Assembly (NCBI RefSeq): GCF_000332995.1
Contig: NZ_BANS01000021.1
Coordinates: 62,001 to 126,000 of the forward strand
DNA from: Gordonia amicalis NBRC 100051 = JCM 11271
GTDB taxonomy: Bacteria > Actinomycetota > Actinomycetes > Mycobacteriales > Mycobacteriaceae
DNA length: 64,000 nt
Reading direction: 5' to 3'
Below, in pieces: positions 24,389 to 32,931 of this stretch (position 1 is the stretch's first letter; the number at the start of each line of letters is the position of its first letter). The position numbers were made by a program, and so were the translations under genes. Below the pieces are notes generated by a model, which ran no database searches, was not told the DNA's origin, and worked only from the letters and a program-made list of their open reading frames with translations.

Positions 24389-25003
24389 ATGCCGAAGATC
24401 AGCGAGGAACGCAAGCTCGAGCGGAGCCGGCAGATCCTCGACGCCGCGCGCAGCTGCTTCGCCGAGAAGGGTTTCCATCGCGCGTCGATGTCCGACGTCA
24501 TCCGGGAGTCGGGCCTGAGCGCCGGGGCGGTCTACTCGTACTACTCGTCGAAGGAGCAACTGATCGCCGCGGTGGCACGGTCGGTCTTCCAGGCATACGA
24601 AGCGGGCCTCGGCGACCTCGCCGACGGTGACGGCGCTCCCGCGTCGCCCGAGGACGCCGTCCGGGTGCTCGCGGCGCACGTGATGGCCGAGATCGCGCCG
24701 CTGACCGACGACTTCCGGATGGTGATGACCATCTGGGGTGAGGCGGCCAACAACCCCGAGCTGCGCGAGATCGTCCGCGAGATCGTCCTGGGGCTGCGCG
24801 CGGTCTTCGAGCGCGTTCTGATCAGGTGGCGCGACGCCGGTCACGAACTTCCTGGTGAACCGGCAGATCTGGCCTTGCCGATGGTGTCGGTGATGCAGGG
24901 CATCGTCGTGCAGCAGTCACTCGTCGGGGACGTCGACCTCGATGCCTATGTGGACACGTGGTGTGCGCTGATGCGTGCCGCCGGTTTCGGCGACCGGGAC
25001 TGA
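24389..25003 (+). CDS. TetR-family transcriptional regulator
   Basis: A 204-residue TetR protein. The N-terminal helix-turn-helix (about 10-57) contains ARSCFAEKGFHRASMSDVIRES and AGAVYSYYSSKEQL; the rest is a helical ligand domain. The ATG lies 6 bases after a -10 element, so no leader or ribosome binding site is needed. It very probably represses itself and the divergent YhgE-like gene through the two palindromes in the shared 95-base region. Inducer unknown. Confidence 0.9.
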   Translation: MPKISEERKLERSRQILDAARSCFAEKGFHRASMSDVIRESGLSAGAVYSYYSSKEQLIAAVARSVFQAYEAGLGDLADGDGAPASPEDAVRVLAAHVMAEIAPLTDDFRMVMTIWGEAANNPELREIVREIVLGLRAVFERVLIRWRDAGHELPGEPADLALPMVSVMQGIVVQQSLVGDVDLDAYVDTWCALMRAAGFGDRD

Positions 25004-25037
25004 TCGGCCGGACCTGCCTACCATCGAGGCGAGTGCG

Positions 25038-25097
25038 CCGAGGCTCCGATCGCCCGCCCGCCGGCCCGAGCCGCGGCCCATCCGATCGGAGCCTCGG
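25038..25097 (+). terminator. Terminator-like hairpin between tetR and idi
   Basis: CCGAGGCTCCGATCG (25038-25052) pairs perfectly over 15 bases with CGATCGGAGCCTCGG (25083-25097). There is no T-run. It separates the TetR gene from the carotenoid operon and probably ends the tetR transcript. Confidence 0.55.
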
Positions 25098-25156
25098 TGC
25101 CGAACATCGGGTGAGCCTGTGCTCGCCCCCCGATCTCGACTTGTGATGAGGAACAG

Positions 25157-25744
25157 ATGACCAACGACTCGGTGGTTCTCGCCGATGCCGACGGCCGACC
25201 ATGTGGTACCGCCGACCGCGAAGGCGTGCACGGCGTCGACACCCCGTTGCACTTCGCGTTCTCGTGCCACCTGGTCGACGGCAACCGGATCCTCATGACC
25301 CGTCGGGCCCTGTCCAAGCGCAGCTGGCCGGGAGTGTGGACCAATTCGTTCTGTGGCCATCCGCGTCCGGGTGAGTCCGTCGTCGACGCCGTGCACCGGT
25401 ATGCGCAGCGTGAGCTCGGGATCGACGTCGACGAGGTGCGCTGCATCCTGCCCGACTTCCGGTACCGCGCCGTCGATGCGAGCGGCATCGTCGAGAACGA
25501 GATCTGCCCCGTGTTCGTCGCACGGCCGGTGGGATCGCTCGAGCCGAATCCGGATGAGGTCGCCGAGTACGCCTGGGCCGAGGTCCCGGATGTGTGGGAC
25601 CTGGTGGCACGCACTCCCTGGGCGGTGAGTCCCTGGTTCGCCGACCAGGTGCGGCAGCTCCCGGGTCCCGATCCCCACGGGTTCGTCGACGGCGCGCTTG
25701 TGGATTCGACCCATCCGATGACGGCACGGGCGTCGAATCCATGA
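25157..25744 (+). CDS. idi: Isopentenyl-diphosphate delta-isomerase, type I
   Basis: A 195-residue Nudix-fold isomerase. Catalytic Cys66 sits in TNSFCGHP and the catalytic/metal Glu pair in ENEIC at 113-117; HFAFSCHLVDG near 32 is also typical. It interconverts IPP and DMAPP in the cytosol, supplying both starters for prenyl chains. It is the first gene of idi-crtB-crtI. The gap to crtB is 82 bases. Its position shows it serves the carotenoid pathway encoded on both sides. Confidence 0.95.
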   Translation: MTNDSVVLADADGRPCGTADREGVHGVDTPLHFAFSCHLVDGNRILMTRRALSKRSWPGVWTNSFCGHPRPGESVVDAVHRYAQRELGIDVDEVRCILPDFRYRAVDASGIVENEICPVFVARPVGSLEPNPDEVAEYAWAEVPDVWDLVARTPWAVSPWFADQVRQLPGPDPHGFVDGALVDSTHPMTARASNP

Positions 25745-25826
25745 TGTCGGGACCAGCGGACACGGCGTACCCGCCGTCGTCGCCCCGTCGTTCACATACC
25801 CATCGTCACACCGCAGGAGCCATCGG

Positions 25827-26738
25827 ATGATGCATCTACCCGGTCATACCGAAGTGGTCCCGCCACATCGTCGGTACGACGCCGTGGCCGAGGCGAGCGC
25901 GGCGCTGGTGATCAGGTCGTACTCGAGTTCTTTCGGGCTCGCCTCCCGGCTGCTCACCCCCGCGATCCGCCGCGACGTCCGCAACATCTACGCGCTCGTC
26001 CGCGTCGCCGACGAGATCGTCGACGCACCGCGGCCCGAGCAGGGTCTGGTGGACCGGCGCAACGAACTCGATCAGCTCGAGGAACAGACCGCCGCGGCGA
26101 TGATCACCGGGTCGAGCAGCAACCTGGTCGTGCACGCCTTTGCGCGGACCGCGCGCCGCGCCGGGATCGACCTGGACCTCGTGACGCCGTTCTTCTCGTC
26201 GATGCGTGCGGATCTCACTCAGGTCGAGCATGACTTCGAGAGCCTCGCCGCCTACATCTACGGCTCCGCCGAGGTCGTCGGACTGATGTGCCTGCGGGCG
26301 TTCCTGGCCGAGGAGCCCAAGGCCGCCGCACGCTACGACCACCTCGCGCCCGGTGCGCGTCGTCTCGGCGCCGCGTTCCAGAAGATCAACTTCCTACGGG
26401 ACTTCGGTGAGGACAGTGACGGACTGGGTCGTCGATACCTCGTCGGCCTGGACCCCGATCGTCCCGATGACGGGGCGTGGTCGCTGTGGCTCGACGACAT
26501 CGATCTCGATCTCACCGCCGCCGCGGCGGCGATCCCGTACCTTCCGGCGAACAGCCGGGTCGCCGTCTGCACCGCACACGACCTCTTCGCCGAACTGACC
26601 GCACGCCTACGGGAGTCCTCGGCCGCCGAGGCCAGGAGGCAACGCGTCCGAGTTCCCAACGCCGGCAAGGCGAAGATCGCGGCCGCCGCCGTCGCCCGCC
26701 GCGGTATGCCGCGCACACCGAGGGGATTGACCTCATGA
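25827..26738 (+). CDS. crtB: Phytoene synthase
   Basis: A 303-residue squalene/phytoene synthase-family protein. The first Asp-rich motif is RVADEIVD (about 53-60), and the second region contains NFLRDFGEDSDGLGR (about 189-203). SYSSSFGLASRLL near 30 is a family block. It condenses two GGPP molecules to phytoene at the membrane surface. CAGGAG is about 6 bases before the ATG. Its stop overlaps the crtI start in ATGA, so the two are translationally coupled. Confidence 0.93.
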   Translation: MMHLPGHTEVVPPHRRYDAVAEASAALVIRSYSSSFGLASRLLTPAIRRDVRNIYALVRVADEIVDAPRPEQGLVDRRNELDQLEEQTAAAMITGSSSNLVVHAFARTARRAGIDLDLVTPFFSSMRADLTQVEHDFESLAAYIYGSAEVVGLMCLRAFLAEEPKAAARYDHLAPGARRLGAAFQKINFLRDFGEDSDGLGRRYLVGLDPDRPDDGAWSLWLDDIDLDLTAAAAAIPYLPANSRVAVCTAHDLFAELTARLRESSAAEARRQRVRVPNAGKAKIAAAAVARRGMPRTPRGLTS

Positions 26739-28324
26739 ACGCACGCAAACGAATCGTCGTCATCGGTGGCGGTGTCGCCGGACTGGCCACCGCCGCACTG
26801 CTCGCCCACGACGGGCACGACGTCGAGGTGATCGAGAAGAACGACGACCTCGGTGGACGCGCCGGGCTGTGGAGCGCCGACGGGTTCCGGTTCGACACCG
26901 GGCCGTCGTGGTGGCTGATGCCGGAGGTCTTCGACCATTACTTCGAGATGCTCGGTACCTCGACACAGGAACAGCTCGACCTCGTCCGGCTCGACCCGGG
27001 GTACCGAGTCTTCTTCGGGGACAACGAATCCGACGAACCACCGATCGACATCTTCGGCGACTTCGAGCGCAACCGCGAGGTGTTCGAGCAGATCGAACCG
27101 GGCGCCGGAGCGGCTCTCGAGTCCTACCTCCGGACCGCGCGACAGGCGTATGACCTCGCCGTCGAACGGTTCCTGTACACCAGCTTCGACTCCGTACGCG
27201 CGTTCCTGAGCCTGCCGGTACTGCGGCATGCGCCGACCCTCGCGTCACTGCTGACCCGCTCGTTGCAGTCCTTCATCTCCGCGCGCTTCAGCGATCGGCG
27301 CCTGCAGCAGGTGCTCGGGTACCCGGCGGTGTTCCTCGGTTCGTCACCGGAGCGGACACCGTCGATGTACCACCTGATGAGCTGGCTCGATCTCGCCGAC
27401 GGAGTCCGATATCCGCAGGGCGGCTTCACGACTCTCGTCGACGCACTCGAACGCGTCGCACGCGAACGCGGCGTGGTGATCCACACCGGTACGGCGGCGA
27501 CCGCCGTGCTGACGCGGAAGCGACCAGGTCGGCTACGCCGGCGCCGCGCCGAGGTCGTCGGGGTTCGCGTTCAGGGGGCTGAAGGTTCCACGCGAGATGT
27601 GCCCGCCGACATCGTGGTCGGAGCGGCCGACCTGCACCACCTCGAGACGAAGCTGCTGCCCGACGACCTGCAGACCTTCCCGCAGCGGTACTGGGAGCGT
27701 GCGACCTCGGGGCCGGGTGCGGTGCTGGCCTATCTCGGCGTGAGCGGTGAGCTGCCCGAACTGGCCCACCACTCGCTGTTCTTCACCGAGGACTGGAAGA
27801 CCAACTTCGACGCCATCTTCGAAACACCCACGCGGGTACCCGATCCCGCATCGCTGTACGTGTGCAAGCCGTCGGCGACCGACGAGTCGGTTGCCCCCGA
27901 CGGTCACGAGAACGTCTTCATCCTCGTCCCGGTCCCGCCCGATCCGGGTCTGGGACACGGTGGGGTCGACGGTGGCGGCGACCCCGACATCGAGAAGGTC
28001 GCCGACCGCGCCATCGCGATGATCGGACAGTGGTCCGGTGTCCCCGATCTCGCCGACCGCGTCGTCGTACGACGCACCGTCGGCCCCGCGGACTTCGTCG
28101 ACAACGTGAACTCGTGGTGCGGTGGGGCTCTGGGGCCGGCACACACGTTGCGCCAGAGCGCATTCCTGCGTTCGACGAACCGCTCGCGCAAGGTCGAGGG
28201 GTTGTACTACGCGGGGTCGAGCACCCGGCCGGGCATCGGCTTGCCGATGTGCCTGATCAGTGCCGAACTGATCCGCAAGCGGCTCAACGGAGATCACTCC
28301 GTGGGGCCCACACCGACGCGCTGA
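26735..28324 (+). CDS. crtI: Phytoene desaturase CrtI
   Basis: A 529-residue FAD enzyme. The nucleotide motif GGGVAG is at 11-16, followed by EVIEKNDDLGGRAG and FDTGPSWW; the C-terminal bacterial phytoene dehydrogenase block appears as GLYYAGSSTRPGIGLPMCL. It converts phytoene stepwise to lycopene or a shorter polyene; the number of desaturations cannot be read. It starts within the crtB stop. It ends in a repeat-rich convergent region shared with the second desaturase gene. Confidence 0.93.
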   Translation: MNARKRIVVIGGGVAGLATAALLAHDGHDVEVIEKNDDLGGRAGLWSADGFRFDTGPSWWLMPEVFDHYFEMLGTSTQEQLDLVRLDPGYRVFFGDNESDEPPIDIFGDFERNREVFEQIEPGAGAALESYLRTARQAYDLAVERFLYTSFDSVRAFLSLPVLRHAPTLASLLTRSLQSFISARFSDRRLQQVLGYPAVFLGSSPERTPSMYHLMSWLDLADGVRYPQGGFTTLVDALERVARERGVVIHTGTAATAVLTRKRPGRLRRRRAEVVGVRVQGAEGSTRDVPADIVVGAADLHHLETKLLPDDLQTFPQRYWERATSGPGAVLAYLGVSGELPELAHHSLFFTEDWKTNFDAIFETPTRVPDPASLYVCKPSATDESVAPDGHENVFILVPVPPDPGLGHGGVDGGGDPDIEKVADRAIAMIGQWSGVPDLADRVVVRRTVGPADFVDNVNSWCGGALGPAHTLRQSAFLRSTNRSRKVEGLYYAGSSTRPGIGLPMCLISAELIRKRLNGDHSVGPTPTR

Positions 28325-28585
28325 CCCCCCCGCCGCCTGAGGGACGTTGGGGGGCTACCGCTCCCGCATGCCCTTCGTGACGCGTCTTCCGCAGGCTCCG
28401 GATGCTCCTCAGGGAGCGGGGGGACCCGCTCCGCAGGCTTCGGACGCGCCTCAGGGAGTGGTTCGTGGCTCGCTGCGCTCGCCTGAGTTCGGTTGGGAGC
28501 AACCAATCCTGCCGCCTGAGGTGTGAGGAGCGATAGCGACGAGCCTCGAAGGCCTGGTGAGGCATTCCCTGGGAGGGTTCACTCC
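28325..28585. repeat. Repeat-rich convergent spacer, including dispersed 38-base repeat
   Basis: This 261-base gap holds no gene. Two diverged copies of a 31-base word beginning CCGCAGGCT and ending CTCAGGGAG-x-GG lie at 28388-28418 and 28431-28461. At 28515-28552, on the minus strand, lies a 38-base element (CCTTCGAGGCTCGTCGC... ending CACCTCAGG) that recurs with two mismatches at 59693-59730 and more loosely at 32034-32071. These could fold as terminators for the convergent crtI and crtD-like genes. Confidence 0.75.
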
Positions 28586-30079
28586 TCAGGGGGCAGCGGC
28601 GATCAGGTCCGCCACGATCATCGCCGACATCATCACGAGCGGTAGCCCACCGCCCGGGTGCGACGACCCGCCCACCAGGTAGAGGCCCGGAACGGGCGAG
28701 GTGTTCTTGGGCCGCAGGAACGCCGCCCGCGGACCGTTCGACGACGAGCCGTAGATCGAACCGCCGGGCGTCATGGTGCGGCGTTCCAGATCTGCCGGCG
28801 TGACCAGCAGCCGATGGCGGACCCGGTCGCCGACGTCGACGCCGCGGTCGGCCATCACAGCCATGATCTGATCGGCGTAGCTCTCTGCGAGTCCTGGTGC
28901 ATCCCAGTCCACTCCGTGCTCGGGATCGTGCCGGGGCGCGTTGACGAGCACGAACCAGGCGGCCGTCTCCGGTCCTGGAACGATCTCGGGATCGTCGGGT
29001 GCGGAGATGTACACGGTCGGTCGGGCGACGGGGCGCGGTGGGCCGTTGAAGCCGAAGACGGCGTCGAACTCCTCGTCGTAGTCCTCGGCGAACAGGACGT
29101 GGTGATGTGGCTGGTCGGCGGGCGGATCGTCGAGGGCCAGGAGCAGGACGAAGCCCGACAGCGACGGCGTCGACCGTCGCAGCAGCGCAGACGGAATGCG
29201 GGCAGGACGGCGCGGTACGAGGCGGCCGTACACCTGGCGGGCGTCCGCATTCGCCACGACGATGTCGGCGGTGCGCCTGCTGCCGTCGGCAAGAACGACA
29301 CCGTCGACACGTGTGCGTTCGTCCGTCGACACCCGGGACACCTCGACACCGAACTCGATTCGGCCGCCGAGGGCGAGGAGCCGGTCCCGCATCGCGGTCG
29401 CGATCCGTCCGAGTCCGCCGCGTACATACCAAGAGCCCCAGGCCTGTTCGGCCCACGGGACGGACGCCAGCGCTGCCGGTGCGCGTCGCGGATCCGAACC
29501 GGTGTAGGTGGCGTAGCGGTCGAGGAGCATGGCCAGGCGGGGATCGTCGAGATACTCGGACCCGAGCCCGCGCAGGGACTTCCAGGGCGCCACGGTGCGG
29601 ACATCCGACGGTGTCGCGATCCCGCCGATCATCGTCCGCACGCTCATCGGCGATTCCAGGAAGGGGCCGTGGGTCACGTCCCAGATGGCCTGGGCGCGAG
29701 CGAGAAACGCCGACCACTGGTCGCCACGTCCGGGGCCCAGCGCGGCGTCGAGCGCGGACGGGATGTGGTCGAGGGTGTCGGGCAGCTCGAGTTCGGTGCC
29801 GTCGGGGAAGCGGTAACGTGCGGCGACGGGCAGCCGCTGGAGTTCGAGTACGTCGTCCACGGATGCACCGGTGTCATCGAACAGTTCGGTGAGGACGTGT
29901 GGCATGGTCACCAGGGACGGGCCGGTGTCGAAGACGAAGCCGTCGTGCTCGATGACGCCGAGTTTGCCGCCGACGGAGTCGAACTGTTCGAGCACGGTGA
30001 CGTCATGACCGGCCGCCTGCAGGCGCATCGCGGTGGCGAGCCCGCCGACGCCCGCGCCGATCACGATGACCCGGCTCAT
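28586..30079 (-). CDS. Second carotenoid desaturase-family flavoprotein (CrtD/CrtI-like)
   Basis: A 497-residue CrtI-family enzyme. The FAD motif GAGVGG is at 8-13, with VTVLEQFDSVGGK and FDTGPSLVTMP; the end has GLYLVGGSSHPGGGLPLVM. It is only distantly similar to the CrtI encoded opposite. Next to a CruF-type hydratase, a 3,4-desaturase role (CrtD-like) on a 1-hydroxy carotenoid is the best guess; a ketolase (CrtO-like) or apocarotenoid oxidase is possible. It is last in a minus-strand operon and overlaps the glycosyltransferase gene by four bases (ATGA). Confidence 0.82.
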   Translation of the reverse strand: MSRVIVIGAGVGGLATAMRLQAAGHDVTVLEQFDSVGGKLGVIEHDGFVFDTGPSLVTMPHVLTELFDDTGASVDDVLELQRLPVAARYRFPDGTELELPDTLDHIPSALDAALGPGRGDQWSAFLARAQAIWDVTHGPFLESPMSVRTMIGGIATPSDVRTVAPWKSLRGLGSEYLDDPRLAMLLDRYATYTGSDPRRAPAALASVPWAEQAWGSWYVRGGLGRIATAMRDRLLALGGRIEFGVEVSRVSTDERTRVDGVVLADGSRRTADIVVANADARQVYGRLVPRRPARIPSALLRRSTPSLSGFVLLLALDDPPADQPHHHVLFAEDYDEEFDAVFGFNGPPRPVARPTVYISAPDDPEIVPGPETAAWFVLVNAPRHDPEHGVDWDAPGLAESYADQIMAVMADRGVDVGDRVRHRLLVTPADLERRTMTPGGSIYGSSSNGPRAAFLRPKNTSPVPGLYLVGGSSHPGGGLPLVMMSAMIVADLIAAAP

Positions 30080-31224
30080 CGGTCGACCTCGATGGTGCGT
30101 CCCTTCCAGCGAAGTTCGCCGCGGCGTCGGGCGATCGTCGAGTCTGCTGCGAGGAAGGTGAACAGGGCGATCGACGCGGGGTGTCCGAAGGCGTCGGGGA
30201 AGGTGCGTCCACCGGTGCATCGGGCGGCCACCAGTCGGGAGGCGACGCCGGCGAGGTATCCTACCAGTCCGGTTCGCGACCCGGTGAGTGCGGCGAGAGC
30301 CGGGATCACATACATCAGGCAGAGGGCGGCGGTCACCGCGGATGTGCCGGCCGGGGAACCGAACGCAGACCACAGCGATTTGCGGTATCCCGCACGGACT
30401 TCGTACCAACCGTCGTACATGTGGCAGATCGCCACGGTGCTTCCCTCGGCGACCACGCCGCGTCCGCCGGCGGCCTTGATCGCCCGGAGCAGGGCGATGT
30501 CCTCCAGGACGACGTCGCGGACGGCCTCATGACCTCCCGCCCGTCGATAGGTCACGGCGTCGACCATCAGGAACTGACCGTTCGCGGCCGTCAGGGACTC
30601 GCGCGGGGAACGCTCGGCGAGTCCGAGTGGAAGCGTGCTCATCCACGACCACTGGAGCAGCGGCTGCACCAGGCGCTCGGCGGCACTGGTCGCAACCTGC
30701 CGTGGATAGGGGCTGACGAGATCGAGACCGGATTCTCGCATCAACGCGACCGACGACGTGAATGCGTGCGGTTCGACCACGACGTCGGCGTCGACGAAGG
30801 CGAGGACCCCGTCGGGGAGGGTCCCGGCGGGCAGGGCGTTGTCCGCCAATTGCCGGCAGGCCCAGGTCTTCCCGAGCCACCCGGGCGGGGGTGGCGAACC
30901 CTCGAACACCTCGATCCGGTCGTCGTGCGCGGCGAGTCGTGCCAGCACGGCGTCGGTTCCGTCGACCGAGCCGTCGTCGAGCACCAGCACGCGTGCCGGT
31001 CCGGGCCAACGGTCGATGGCGTCGAGAACGGCGGTGAGGCAACGTTCGGCCCTGGTGACCTCGTTTCGCATCGGGATGAGGACCGAGAGCGGCTCGGCGG
31101 TCGGGATGTCGGTGAGGCCGGGCCGGCGGACTCGGATCGCGTTGTCGACGGTGAGAGCGAGCGATGCCAGCGAGAGACCGGTCCCCACCGTCACCGTGCG
31201 ATGCCACAGGTCAGTCGCGCGCAC
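30076..31224 (-). CDS. Glycosyltransferase family 2, CruG-like carotenoid glycosyltransferase
   Basis: A 382-residue GT2 protein. The N-terminal helix is at about 8-27; the GT-A domain has PLSVLIPMRNE, the DDGS motif, FVDADVVVEP (metal-binding DxD) and LEDIALLRAIK. Two or three helices near 285-350 anchor the C-terminus. The GTG start has GGAGA upstream and overlaps cruF by 14 bases. In cyanobacteria CruG, a GT2 enzyme, glycosylates the 2'-hydroxyl made by CruF, and the same adjacency here supports sugar transfer to a hydroxylated carotenoid. Sugar donor unknown. Confidence 0.8.
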   Translation of the reverse strand: MRATDLWHRTVTVGTGLSLASLALTVDNAIRVRRPGLTDIPTAEPLSVLIPMRNEVTRAERCLTAVLDAIDRWPGPARVLVLDDGSVDGTDAVLARLAAHDDRIEVFEGSPPPPGWLGKTWACRQLADNALPAGTLPDGVLAFVDADVVVEPHAFTSSVALMRESGLDLVSPYPRQVATSAAERLVQPLLQWSWMSTLPLGLAERSPRESLTAANGQFLMVDAVTYRRAGGHEAVRDVVLEDIALLRAIKAAGGRGVVAEGSTVAICHMYDGWYEVRAGYRKSLWSAFGSPAGTSAVTAALCLMYVIPALAALTGSRTGLVGYLAGVASRLVAARCTGGRTFPDAFGHPASIALFTFLAADSTIARRRGELRWKGRTIEVDR

Positions 31225-32212
31225 GATGTCTCCTGGACTGGATCGATCGCACCTCGAGCACGAGCAGCGGCAGCGCGACCACCCCCATCACCACGGCACC
31301 GGCCAGTGCGACCGTCGGCCGGCCGAAGAACACGGCGTGCGCCATGACCGACGAGAAGTAGGTCCACAGATAGGCGGTGACGGGAACCGCGTCGTCCGTG
31401 TTCTCGTACCCGGCGCCGACCACGCGGTCGAGGACGGCGATCATCAGGAACGAAACCAGAAGCCAGCCCGCGAAATTCGTCAGTGGGATGTCGTCGACAC
31501 CGGGCAGGGACGGTTCGGGGAACTGCCACACCCAGTGCCCCTGGTCGACCATCTGGGGATCGAGGAAGACGTCCCACGCGGTGAGGGCATAGGCGCCCAG
31601 GAACGCGGTGGCCACACGCGCACGCGTGCCGGACAGGTTCAGTGCCCCGATGAGTCGCCGGGTGACGGCGAGCGCAGGCCACGACATCATGATCCAGGCC
31701 AGCGGCACCAGAACCGGCACGCCGAGAATCTTGAGGCCCAGACCGTCGGTGTAGGCATATGTGCCGAAAGGGAATCCGGTACTGACACCGATCGCCTCGG
31801 CGACCAGCCCGCCGCCGCCGGCGATCACCACCAGACCCACCGCGGCCCCGAGTCCACGCGTGGCCGCCAGATGGATCACCGACGCCGACGCCAGCAGCAC
31901 CACGCTCGCGACGGTCAGCGGAAGAGTGCCACCACCGGTCAGCGGGAAGGCGATCTGGACCCCGATGGTCGCGGCCAGGAGAACCCACGCGACCGGGATG
32001 AGGTGGTGACGGCGGGATGATCTACTCGCCGGGCCTTCGTGGCTCGTCGCCTGCGCTCCTCGCACCTCAGGCGGCGAAGGTACTGGGGCTTGCGCTCCTC
32101 GCACCTCAGGCGGCGAAGGTACTGGGGCTTGCGCTCCTCGCACCTCAGGCGGCGAAGGCGTTTGCGCTTGTGTTCCTTGTGCTTTGGCTGGCGAATGTCT
32201 GGTCGTGCTCAT
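31211..32212 (-). CDS. cruF: Carotenoid hydratase CruF (DUF422 family)
   Basis: About 333 residues with seven or eight helices; blocks LVAEAIGVSTGFPFGTYAY, GVPVLVPLAWIMM and TAWDVFLDPQMV identify the CruF/DUF422 family, which adds water across the terminal double bond of acyclic carotenoid ends. ATG 32212 has GGGGAG upstream and overlaps the crtA-like stop. Unusually, residues about 14-55 consist of a 13-residue repeat (PEVRGAQAPVPSP) encoded by tandem copies of an intergenic-type DNA repeat. This N-terminal tail is cytosolic and probably dispensable. Confidence 0.85.
   Translation of the reverse strand: MSTTRHSPAKAQGTQAQTPSPPEVRGAQAPVPSPPEVRGAQAPVPSPPEVRGAQATSHEGPASRSSRRHHLIPVAWVLLAATIGVQIAFPLTGGGTLPLTVASVVLLASASVIHLAATRGLGAAVGLVVIAGGGGLVAEAIGVSTGFPFGTYAYTDGLGLKILGVPVLVPLAWIMMSWPALAVTRRLIGALNLSGTRARVATAFLGAYALTAWDVFLDPQMVDQGHWVWQFPEPSLPGVDDIPLTNFAGWLLVSFLMIAVLDRVVGAGYENTDDAVPVTAYLWTYFSSVMAHAVFFGRPTVALAGAVVMGVVALPLLVLEVRSIQSRRHRARD
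32034..32169. repeat. Dispersed repeat plus 39-base tandem array inside cruF
   Basis: Bases 32034-32071 match the 38-base dispersed element with about four mismatches to the 59693 copy. From 32053 a 39-base unit repeats at 32053, 32092 and 32131 (the third copy diverges in its last third). Because 39 is a multiple of three, the array keeps the cruF frame and encodes the repeated 13-residue motif. The array has no unique spacers, so it is not a CRISPR. Confidence 0.85.
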
Positions 32213-32931
32213 GCGGATCTCCCCTGGTAGGTCCCCGTGACGTCGAGGACGGCGAACCGGGCAAAGAGTTCCTCGGCGTACCAACGGGCGGGTTTGGTGC
32301 GCGAGATGGCGGACTTGTGGGCGGGGGAGCGGTAGGCGAAGTCGGTGAGGTCGTGCGCGGAGTCCCAGAGCGAGAACGTGCCCTGGACGCCGATCGGCAG
32401 CTCGCCGACGCCGAGCGCGAGTCGATTCCCCTGTGCGCCGGCCAGTTCCGACGCCACCGGCGGAACCGCCCGCCAGAAGGACGCCATCGTCGTCGGCCGC
32501 AACCGGGCGCGGGTGAGTGCGGCGACCGGTCCCGCCCAGTCACGTGGCCGGACCCCGGCGGCCGGCTGGCCGTCGTGCGACCGATGGCCGAACGGGTCGA
32601 CCCTCGACCACCGACCCTTCGACCGGAGCGGCCGCATCGTGATGCGCAGTTCCTCGGTGCTCGAGTCCTGCCAGCGTCGCAGGACCCGCGAATTCGACGA
32701 GGCGCGCGCCGCATCGTCGTCGTTCCAGACGGTGAGCGCTGCCCAGTGCCGCAGGTCGGCGCTCTCCATCGTGAACGTCCTGGCGGTTCCGGTGCCGAGC
32801 AGTTTGGCGAACCGAAGTCCCGGGGTCGCCCGTAGCGCGCGGCGTCCCGATGCCATCCGGCCGAGCGCGGGCATCACCCGGTCGACGCCCCAGATGCGCA
32901 ACTCGACCGTCGGAGCACCATCCGAGTTCAT
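32209..32931 (-). CDS. crtA: Spheroidene monooxygenase-like protein (CrtA family)
   Basis: A 240-residue protein of the CrtA/spheroidene monooxygenase family, with GLRFAKLLGTG near 45, WAALTVWND near 66, and GVGELPIGVQGTFSLWD plus FAYRSPAHKSAI in the second half. In phototrophs CrtA introduces the C-2 keto group on acyclic carotenoids. ATG 32931 overlaps the crtE stop, and its own stop overlaps cruF, both by four bases. Whether this protein oxidises C-2, C-4 or another position is not known, so the symbol indicates family only. Confidence 0.82.
   Translation of the reverse strand: MNSDGAPTVELRIWGVDRVMPALGRMASGRRALRATPGLRFAKLLGTGTARTFTMESADLRHWAALTVWNDDDAARASSNSRVLRRWQDSSTEELRITMRPLRSKGRWSRVDPFGHRSHDGQPAAGVRPRDWAGPVAALTRARLRPTTMASFWRAVPPVASELAGAQGNRLALGVGELPIGVQGTFSLWDSAHDLTDFAYRSPAHKSAISRTKPARWYAEELFARFAVLDVTGTYQGRSA

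Noticed and set aside
32053..32169. 39-base tandem array as a CRISPR
   Set aside because: Units are directly adjacent with no unique spacers, and no cas genes are present; the array is coding sequence of cruF.
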